From positions 1 to 32,006 of the IMG/VR virus record IMGVR_UViG_3300025647_002749: a stretch of DNA of 32,006 nucleotides; one strand, 5' to 3'. Under the pieces are notes generated by a model. It ran no database searches, was not told where the DNA came from, and saw only the letters and a program-made list of their open reading frames with translations. Of the stretch, positions 1-5,892 are shown in pieces. The DNA comes from a virus. Numbering within the stretch: position 1 is the first letter of the stretch; each line of letters starts with the position of its first letter. Made by a program: the position numbers and the translations under genes.

Positions 1-57
1 GAAGAAAGGCTGATACATACAGCTAAGGATAGAGTTAAGAGTAGGATTCGAGATTAG
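1..57 (+). CDS. C-terminal end of an upstream gene (partial, unknown)
   Basis: Frame 1 is open from the left edge and reads 18 residues (EERLIHTAKDRVKSRIRD) before TAG at 55-57. The other two forward frames stop within 25 bases. The fragment is charged and helical-looking, and too short to assign. It has the same orientation as everything downstream. It is probably the end of a real gene because the intergenic character (AT-rich, no open frame) begins right after the stop. Confidence 0.5.
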   Translation, partial: EERLIHTAKDRVKSRIRD

Positions 58-113
58 TTAACACTTAGATTTACTAATCAAATAAAATGTAAACAATTAA
101 ATTTACTTATATA

Positions 114-1673
114 ATGGAATACAATGTACCTAGTCAGATTGTCAAGGAGTTAAACTTCGGGCAAGATGCAAGAGAGAAAATCATGAAAGGCGTGGATAAA
201 CTATCCATGGCAGTTAAATCCACTTTAGGAGCATCGGGAAGATGTGTAATATATGAAGACGGACTTGGTAAACCAGTTATCACTAAAGATGGTGTGACGG
301 TTGCTGAGTCCGTTATTCTATTAGACCCTATTGAGAATATTGGTGCTACACTTATTAAAGAGGCTGCAAGGAATACAGTTAGGGAAGCCGGTGATGGAAC
401 TACTACATCGACAGTTTTAGCGCAAGCAATACTGCATAAGTATTACGAAGCGTTAAAAGAAACCAAAATTTCAGAGAGGCAACTTAAAGCAGAAATTTTG
501 GAAGCAACAGATAAAGTTATCGAGTATATCGATAGCATCAAAGTAGACGTCACTGAAGATTCTATTATTGATGTAGCTTCTATTAGCTCTAATAACGATA
601 AAGTTTTAGGTGCAATTATAACTGATGTATTTAAAAGTGTTGGTAAGAACGGAGTTGTTTTAATTGAAGAGTCTAGCACAGAAAAGACTTACATAGAAGT
701 TGTTGATGGGGTTCAGTTTGATTCACCATTAAAATCTCCACATTTAATAACAGACTCTGACTTAGGGTCTTGCGAGTTAGTTAATCCATACGTGCTTATT
801 GTTTCGTCTCCAATCCCAAATATTAGGAAGATTCAAGGTGTATTAGAGTTTGTGATTAAGGCAAATAGACCACTACTTATAATAGGGCCTGTAGAGCAAC
901 AACCAATGGCGACATTAGCTGCAAACAAAGTTAAGGGTAACCTAAAGGTTAATGTAGTTGACCAACCAGGATTTGGTAAGATGAGGGATGACGTTGTTAG
1001 TGATTTAGCAATACTTACTGGAGCTAGGGTTATAAACGAAGAGCTTGGTGATGACATGGACTTAATTGCACCAGAAGATCTTGGAACGGTAGATAAGTCA
1101 ATAACAGACAGTAAGAGCACTATATTAACAATCTCTAGTACTAGCAATGACTTAACAGAAAGAATTGAGTTAGTAAAAGAGAAAATAAAGAATGAAGAAA
1201 ACCCATTCCTTAAGAAGAAGCTTGAAGAGAGAATGGCAATGCTAGCAGGAAAGGTTGGAGTTTTATATGTTGGTGCAAACTCATTAGTAGAACTGAAGGA
1301 GAAGAAGGATAGAGTAGATGACGCTGTGAGCGCAACGAAGGCCGCTTTAAGAGACGGAATAGTGCCAGGTGGTGGAGTAGCATTGAAAAATGCTTCAGAG
1401 CTCTTAGAATCGACCGGATTGGGTTATGATATATTGTTTGACGCAATCAGAGTTCCATTCGAATCAATATTGACTAACGCAGGTATGGATACCAGTTTAG
1501 ATTCTGGTGGTGTTGGTTTTGGATTTGATGTTACAACTGGAAACATTGTTAACATGATTGAGGCTGGGGTTATTGATCCGGCATTAGTAACGAAGACAGC
1601 ATTAAGAAACGCAGTATCGGTAGCAACTACAATTATATCTGCGGATTGTGTAATCAGTAATATTAGAGCATGA
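114..1673 (+). CDS. groEL: Phage-encoded chaperonin GroEL (Hsp60, group I)
   Basis: Group I chaperonin subunit, 519 residues against about 545 in bacteria, expected to form a ring that folds proteins using ATP with a GroES cap in the cytoplasm. Seen: TKDGVTVA at 57-64 (D59 matches E. coli D52), the ATP motif GDGTTT at 93-98 (D95 matches D87), VDDA at 401-404 (D403 matches the hydrolysis residue D398) and GGGVAL at 419-424. Equatorial, intermediate and apical segments align throughout, so it should be active. The Gly-Gly-Met C-terminal tail is missing; the protein ends soon after the position of E. coli residue 525. Apical positions that bind substrate and GroES in E. coli differ: Y199, Y203, F204, L234, L259, V263 and V264 become L206, H210, L211, Q241, M265, A269 and A270. 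This suggests altered client choice (inference). The start has an A/T-rich leader; groES overlaps the stop by four bases. Confidence 0.97.
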   Translation: MEYNVPSQIVKELNFGQDAREKIMKGVDKLSMAVKSTLGASGRCVIYEDGLGKPVITKDGVTVAESVILLDPIENIGATLIKEAARNTVREAGDGTTTSTVLAQAILHKYYEALKETKISERQLKAEILEATDKVIEYIDSIKVDVTEDSIIDVASISSNNDKVLGAIITDVFKSVGKNGVVLIEESSTEKTYIEVVDGVQFDSPLKSPHLITDSDLGSCELVNPYVLIVSSPIPNIRKIQGVLEFVIKANRPLLIIGPVEQQPMATLAANKVKGNLKVNVVDQPGFGKMRDDVVSDLAILTGARVINEELGDDMDLIAPEDLGTVDKSITDSKSTILTISSTSNDLTERIELVKEKIKNEENPFLKKKLEERMAMLAGKVGVLYVGANSLVELKEKKDRVDDAVSATKAALRDGIVPGGGVALKNASELLESTGLGYDILFDAIRVPFESILTNAGMDTSLDSGGVGFGFDVTTGNIVNMIEAGVIDPALVTKTALRNAVSVATTIISADCVISNIRA

Positions 1674-1930
1674 AAGGAGCATTAGGTTATTATTTAGTTA
1701 TAGATAAGATTAAGGAAGAAGAGGTTAAAACAAGTGGCCTCTTTATTCCGGAATCTCAAAATAAAGAAGTTAGATATGGTAGGGCGAAAGTTATGTCTGT
1801 TGGGGATGAGGTTAAAAATGTGTCAGTTGGTGACATCGTTAGGTACGACAAACACGCAGGCCATGGTATTGAACTTGATAGCCATCTTTATAGTGTGATT
1901 AGGATTGGTGACGTAATATACATAGAGTAA
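1670..1930 (+). CDS. groES: Phage-encoded co-chaperonin GroES (Cpn10)
   Basis: Small (86 residues) GroES-family lid protein that should cap the GroEL ring. Seen: an N-terminal beta strand (GYYLVIDKIKEE), a mobile-loop region with TSGLFIPE, where L24-F25-I26 occupy the place of the E. coli Ile-Val-Leu anchor, then GRAKVMSVG and VSVGDIVRYD, the hallmark of the family core. It ends GDVIYIE, matching the GroES C-terminal strand. Slightly shorter than bacterial GroES (about 97), with a short roof loop (KHAGHGIELD). Its ATG overlaps the groEL stop (ATGA), so the two are almost certainly translationally coupled. The order groEL then groES is the reverse of the usual bacterial groES-groEL operon, which argues against recent capture of an intact host operon. 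Confidence 0.93.
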   Translation: MKGALGYYLVIDKIKEEEVKTSGLFIPESQNKEVRYGRAKVMSVGDEVKNVSVGDIVRYDKHAGHGIELDSHLYSVIRIGDVIYIE

Positions 1931-1931
1931 T

Positions 1932-2372
1932 ATGCGTATAGATCCTTCAGACATAAAAGATGCAAAACTATTTAAGTATTATCGATTAGTTAGAAAGTGG
2001 GCTGCAAAGTCATACGGTTTAACTGAGGCTGACTTAGAGTTAATAATATATCTTGAATGCGAAGGTCAGTTCACTAGGCAAGACTTCATGAATGGGCAGT
2101 TTGCTTATTCTTGGGATAAGAATAGATGGATCAGACTTAGGAAAGCAGGTTGGATAGATATATGGAGGGAAAGGAATAGGACTACAATGAAGTATAACAT
2201 CTACTCCGTGTCGCTAAAGGCTAAGATAATGACTAATAGAATATTTAAAATACTTCTAGGGCAAGAAGATTTACCAAGGAGTGAAAGAAATGTTTTCTAT
2301 AAAGGGAAGACTTACACAGATAAAGTTTACAGTAAGGCTGTTGACTTAATGTTAAAAGATGAATCACGTTAA
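1932..2372 (+). CDS. Putative winged-helix DNA-binding protein
   Basis: 146 residues, basic. The segment from about residue 15 to 95 reads like a MarR-type winged helix: helix YYRLVRKWAAKSYGL, then TEADLELIIYLE, a recognition-helix-like RQDFMNGQFAYSWDKNRW, and an aromatic wing with RKAGWIDIW and YNIYSVSLKAK. The C-terminal part (SERNVFYKGKTYTDK) is not recognised. It follows groES by one base and lies a few genes before the large terminase. It may be a transcription regulator of the late genes or a DNA-recognising small terminase; the sequence does not decide between them. The fold call comes from pattern only; that the gene is real is very likely from operon position and codon use. Confidence 0.5.
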   Translation: MRIDPSDIKDAKLFKYYRLVRKWAAKSYGLTEADLELIIYLECEGQFTRQDFMNGQFAYSWDKNRWIRLRKAGWIDIWRERNRTTMKYNIYSVSLKAKIMTNRIFKILLGQEDLPRSERNVFYKGKTYTDKVYSKAVDLMLKDESR

Positions 2373-2388
2373 TTTAAAAATAAATAAA

Positions 2389-2637
2389 ATGATGTTAAAG
2401 ATTGAAGAACAGGAATTAAAAGGATTGCAAGAAATAGTTTCAGCGATTAACTCTATGAAGTCAAGTATTGGTGAGATGGAAGTTAGGAAGCACGAAGCTA
2501 TGCATCAGTTATTTTCTGCTGAGTCTAACCTAAGAGAGCAGCAGGAAGCGTTAAAAGGAAAGTACGGTAATGTAACAGTTAGTCTTTCTGATGGAACAAT
2601 TAAACCAGTGGAAGATGAATCTAATACGGAAGATTAG
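2389..2637 (+). CDS. Small coiled-coil protein, unknown function
   Basis: About 82 residues from the ATG at 2389; an in-frame ATG at 2359 would add ten residues and overlap the previous gene by 14 bases. I prefer 2389 because it follows an A-rich, stop-free leader (aaaataaataaa) like those of other genes here and begins after the upstream stop. The protein is almost entirely a heptad-patterned helix (KIEEQELKGLQEIVSAIN, then MEVRKHEAMHQLFSAESN), followed by a short strand-like KYGNVTVSLSDG and an acidic tail. It is probably an oligomeric accessory protein, but no family is recognised. It overlaps the next gene by 23 bases. Confidence 0.7.
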   Translation: MMLKIEEQELKGLQEIVSAINSMKSSIGEMEVRKHEAMHQLFSAESNLREQQEALKGKYGNVTVSLSDGTIKPVEDESNTED

Positions 2638-2833
2638 TATAGGAACTGACTACAAAGACAATGCGATGCATTACGCTGTTGGTCAGGAAGTGTATGGTGG
2701 GCATAGAATATGCGACATACAGGAAAAAGATGATAGGTATGTGATACTTATTGAAAAGGATGGAGAAGTTTTAACTTGGAAAGACTTTAATAAGAATATG
2801 GGAATATCAGTCGAATATAACTTGAACTATTAA
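2615..2833 (+). CDS. Small conserved-looking phage protein, unknown function
   Basis: 72 residues from the ATG at 2615; an upstream in-frame ATG at 2591 lies deeper inside the previous gene. The 2615 start is preceded by ggaag, a weak ribosome-binding match, and gives the N-terminus MNLIRKISIGTDYKDNAM. The body alternates short strands (YAVGQEVYGG, DRYVILIEKDGEVLTWKDF), suggesting a small beta-barrel or SH3-like fold (inference). The stop TAA overlaps the next ATG by one base (TAATG), indicating coupled translation with the GroES-like gene. Function is not recognisable. Confidence 0.65.
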   Translation: MNLIRKISIGTDYKDNAMHYAVGQEVYGGHRICDIQEKDDRYVILIEKDGEVLTWKDFNKNMGISVEYNLNY

Positions 2834-3450
2834 TGAAAGCAGTATTTAATTATATAATATCTCCAGTAAGCAGTAGATACAACAATAAGAAAGTTATTGA
2901 TACAGAGAATGGAGAAAAGGAGATAATATTGAATACTGAAATATTTAACCACCAGTACGTTAGTAGGAATGCTACCGTACTGGCAGTTCCCACTCAAGTA
3001 GACACACCGATAAAAGTTGGGGATGAGGTAGTCGTGCATCATAATATATTTAGACGATGGCATGATGTTAGAGGTATTGAAAGAAATAGCTCTTCATTTA
3101 TATCAGAATCAGAATACACTTGCAGTCCGGATCAGCTATTTTTATATAAAAGAGATAAGGATTGGACAGCAATGACTGGATATTCTTTTATACAGCCAGT
3201 TGAGGAAACGGATAAACTATCGACTGATAAAGAAAAAGAGCTAGTTGGTATAGTTAGATACATAGACAACAGCGACTACGAAATAGTTGCTATTGGGGAC
3301 TTAGTTGGATTTACACCGTCTTCTGAGTTTGAATTTATTGTTAATGGAGTTAGAATGTACAGAGTTTTAACTAAAGATATTTGTTTTAATTATGGAGACA
3401 ACGAAGGAAAAGAGACGGCTTATAATCCAAGCTGGGCGAAAGGCAGTTGA
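2833..3450 (+). CDS. Tandem GroES-like (double co-chaperonin-like) phage protein
   Basis: 205 residues that read as two GroES-type beta barrels in series. Domain 1 (about 4-106): a first strand NYIISPV, a polar loop with a conserved Gly (27-45), then ATVLAVP, IKVGDEVVVHHN and a late SPDQLFLYK strand. Domain 2 (about 111-187): GYSFIQPVEE, a Lys/Glu loop, LVGIVRYID, VAIGDLVGFTP and MYRVLTKDI. The core pattern VGD-V-V/F and the closing D-I strand match GroES. The C-terminus ends in YNPSWAKGS. Chloroplast Cpn20 is the known case of two fused GroES domains; a similar role as a cap or adaptor for the phage GroEL at position 114 is inference. It could instead have a GroES-derived structural role. 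It starts by one-base overlap with the upstream stop and overlaps the next gene by 59 bases. Confidence 0.6.
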   Translation: MKAVFNYIISPVSSRYNNKKVIDTENGEKEIILNTEIFNHQYVSRNATVLAVPTQVDTPIKVGDEVVVHHNIFRRWHDVRGIERNSSSFISESEYTCSPDQLFLYKRDKDWTAMTGYSFIQPVEETDKLSTDKEKELVGIVRYIDNSDYEIVAIGDLVGFTPSSEFEFIVNGVRMYRVLTKDICFNYGDNEGKETAYNPSWAKGS

Positions 3451-3676
3451 TGAATTAATAAAAGTTGCTGAAGAAAAAATAGTTACTGGAGGAGAAGATG
3501 ACGTGTCTGTAGATCGATTAAAGAATGCGGCAGCCACAAAGAAGTTAGCAATATTTGATGCATTTGAAATACTGACAAGGCTTGATGCAGAGGAGAATAT
3601 GCTGAATGATGTGGTAGTAGAAAGTAATAAGACTGAATCATTCAAGGGGTTTGCAGAAAAAAGAAAGAGGAACTAA
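3392..3676 (+). CDS. Candidate terminase small subunit (small helical protein)
   Basis: 94 residues, predicted almost all helix, ending in a basic tail (EKRKRN). It lies directly before the large terminase with a two-base gap, the usual place of the small subunit that recognises DNA for packaging. It is shorter than most small terminases (about 120-180) and I see no clear helix-turn-helix. Segments such as GRKAVDELIKVAEEKIV and RLKNAAATKKLAIFDAFEI suggest a helical oligomerisation core. The only ATG near the N-terminus is at 3392, inside the previous gene by 59 bases, and it has a local A/T-rich leader (ttttaatt). The role rests on position, not on motif; the 146-residue winged-helix protein at 1932 is an alternative candidate. 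Confidence 0.45.
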   Translation: METTKEKRRLIIQAGRKAVDELIKVAEEKIVTGGEDDVSVDRLKNAAATKKLAIFDAFEILTRLDAEENMLNDVVVESNKTESFKGFAEKRKRN

Positions 3677-3678
3677 TT

Positions 3679-5889
3679 ATGTATCAACAGACTCTATATA
3701 AAATAATTGAGCCAATACAGTTTAATCGAAAGTCTAGATTAAATAGGCTTAAGAAATGGAGTTATGGCTACCATAAAGATGATGACATTGTTGTTATTAG
3801 TAAGACTGGCACTATAGGTGACATATATGAAATATCTGGATTAAAGATAGCTATACCACCAGAACCAAAAAGTATACCAAAGGGTGATAACAAGTGGGTT
3901 GCAACTCCAGTACCGAAAGAATTAAGTCAGATAAAAAGTATATTTCAATGGAGAGACTACCCAGACTCTTTTAAGCACAAATGGGCAGAACATATAGAAA
4001 GTGAGTTTGAGAATAGGGATAATGGTGTGTGGTTTATGAATAACAACATAAAGACATACATAACAGGATCTCACTGGATGTATTTAAATCATAGCAAGAT
4101 AGATGTAGGTAAGGCTGATTATAGAGATTCAAATAGAATCTTTTATTACTTTTGGGAGGCGTGTAAAGCTGATCCAAGATGTTATGGTATGTCATACTTG
4201 AAAAACAGACGTTCTGGATTCTCAACAATGGCATCTGCTGAATTAGTATCAGAGGCAACATCAGTAAGCGATAAGCGTTTGGGTATATTATCAAAGACTG
4301 GGCCGGATGCTAAGAAAATGTTTACTGATAAGGTTGTTCCAATATCACTAAGCTACCCATTCTATTTCAAACCAATTCAAGATGGTATGGATAGACCTAA
4401 GACTGAATTAGCTTATAGAGCACCTGCTTCGAAACTTACAAAGAAATCAATAACTTCAGTTGAGGCTGTTGAAATTTTAGATGGACTTGATACAACAATT
4501 GACTGGAAGAACACTGGAGATAACTCTTATGATGGTGAAAAGCTATATAGATTGGTTCATGATGAATCCGGTAAATGGGAGAAGCCAAATAATATACTTG
4601 AGAACTGGAGGGTTACAAAGACTTGCCTTAGACTTGGTAGTAAGATTATAGGTAAATGCATGATGGGCTCTACCTCTAACTCAAAGTCAAAGGGTGGAGA
4701 TAATTTTCAAAAGCTATTTAATGACTCAAATACTTCAAAAAGAAATAAGAATGGACAGACAGCATCTGGACTGTATTCTTTATTTATACCTATGGAGTGG
4801 AACTATGAAGGCTTTATAGATGAGTTCGGTATACCTGTATTTGAGACTCCAGAAAAGGAAACGTTTGGCCCAGACGGAGAGCCTATAGAAATTGGCGTTA
4901 TAGAACACTGGGAGAATGAAGCAGAAGGATTAAAGCACGACCAGGATGCTCTAAATGAATTCTACAGACAATTCCCAAGAACAATTGAGCACGCATTTAG
5001 AGATGAAACTAAGAACAGTCTTTTTAATCTTAGTAAGATATATGCACAAATAGATTTCAATGGTGACATGAGGCATTCGTCATTAATAACTAGGGGTGGG
5101 TTTAGTTGGAAGAATGGTGTAATAGATTCTGAAGTTGAATTTACTCCAGACAAGAGTGGTAGATTTTTAGTTTCTTGGATACCACCAAAAGAATTGCAGA
5201 ATAGAGTTATAACAAAGTCGAATGGAATAAAGTATCCAGGTAATGAGCATATTGGAGCATTTGGTTGCGATAGCTATGACATATCGGGTACAGTTGGTGG
5301 AAGAGGTTCGAATGGAGCTCTACATGGATTAACGAAGTTCTCTATGGAGAATGCTCCTGCAAACCAACTTTTTCTACAATACATAGCTAGGCCTCAAACA
5401 GCGGAGATATTTTTTGAAGATGTACTAATGTCTTTAGTGTTTTATGGAATGCCAATACTTGCTGAGAATAACAAACCTAGACTTTTGTATCATATAAAAA
5501 ATAGAGGTTACAGAGGGTTTTCGATGAATAGACCGGATAAGGCTTGGAATAAATTATCAGCAACAGAAAAAGAAATTGGTGGCATACCTAACAGTAGCGA
5601 GGATATAAAGCAGGCTCACGCTTCTGCAATAGAATCTTATATTAATGATTATGTCGGACTAAGAGAAAATGGTGAATATGGCAATATGTACTTTAACGAA
5701 ACTCTAAATGATTGGGCCGCATTTGATATTAACAACAGAACTAAGTATGATGCTTCTATTAGTTCTGGATTGGCTATTATGGCTTGCAACAAAAATAGGT
5801 ACGCTCCGGTGGCTCAAAAACAAGATATTAAAGTTTCATTTGGATTTAAAAAATATGACAATTCAGGAAGTTATTCAAAATTAAAATAA
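3679..5889 (+). CDS. terL: Terminase large subunit (packaging ATPase/nuclease)
   Basis: 736 residues, longer than the typical 450-650. It is the motor that drives DNA into the prohead and cuts it. Seen: a P-loop-like segment KNRRSGFS at 175-182 (a non-classical Walker A with arginines), a Walker B-type LVHDE at 292-296, a coupling motif MGSTSN at 329-334, and a probable RNase H-type nuclease start GCDSYDIS at 529-536, whose D531 would be the first metal ligand. A segment GILSKTGPDAKKMF (202-215) follows the P-loop as in related phage terminases. The long N-terminal part (1-120) is unusual and unassigned. It is followed after three bases by portal. Family certain from the motif set and position; exact catalytic residues are my reading. 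Confidence 0.9.
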   Translation: MYQQTLYKIIEPIQFNRKSRLNRLKKWSYGYHKDDDIVVISKTGTIGDIYEISGLKIAIPPEPKSIPKGDNKWVATPVPKELSQIKSIFQWRDYPDSFKHKWAEHIESEFENRDNGVWFMNNNIKTYITGSHWMYLNHSKIDVGKADYRDSNRIFYYFWEACKADPRCYGMSYLKNRRSGFSTMASAELVSEATSVSDKRLGILSKTGPDAKKMFTDKVVPISLSYPFYFKPIQDGMDRPKTELAYRAPASKLTKKSITSVEAVEILDGLDTTIDWKNTGDNSYDGEKLYRLVHDESGKWEKPNNILENWRVTKTCLRLGSKIIGKCMMGSTSNSKSKGGDNFQKLFNDSNTSKRNKNGQTASGLYSLFIPMEWNYEGFIDEFGIPVFETPEKETFGPDGEPIEIGVIEHWENEAEGLKHDQDALNEFYRQFPRTIEHAFRDETKNSLFNLSKIYAQIDFNGDMRHSSLITRGGFSWKNGVIDSEVEFTPDKSGRFLVSWIPPKELQNRVITKSNGIKYPGNEHIGAFGCDSYDISGTVGGRGSNGALHGLTKFSMENAPANQLFLQYIARPQTAEIFFEDVLMSLVFYGMPILAENNKPRLLYHIKNRGYRGFSMNRPDKAWNKLSATEKEIGGIPNSSEDIKQAHASAIESYINDYVGLRENGEYGNMYFNETLNDWAAFDINNRTKYDASISSGLAIMACNKNRYAPVAQKQDIKVSFGFKKYDNSGSYSKLK

Positions 5890-5892
5890 TAA

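Noticed and set aside
52-79. Inverted repeat GATTAGT/ACTAATC before groEL
   Set aside because: Only seven A/T-rich base pairs with a 14-base loop and no T-tract; too weak to call a terminator or operator.
1210-1446. A second gene in antisense to groEL
   Set aside because: The opposite strand of the conserved groEL equatorial region; coding constraint fully explains the open frame.
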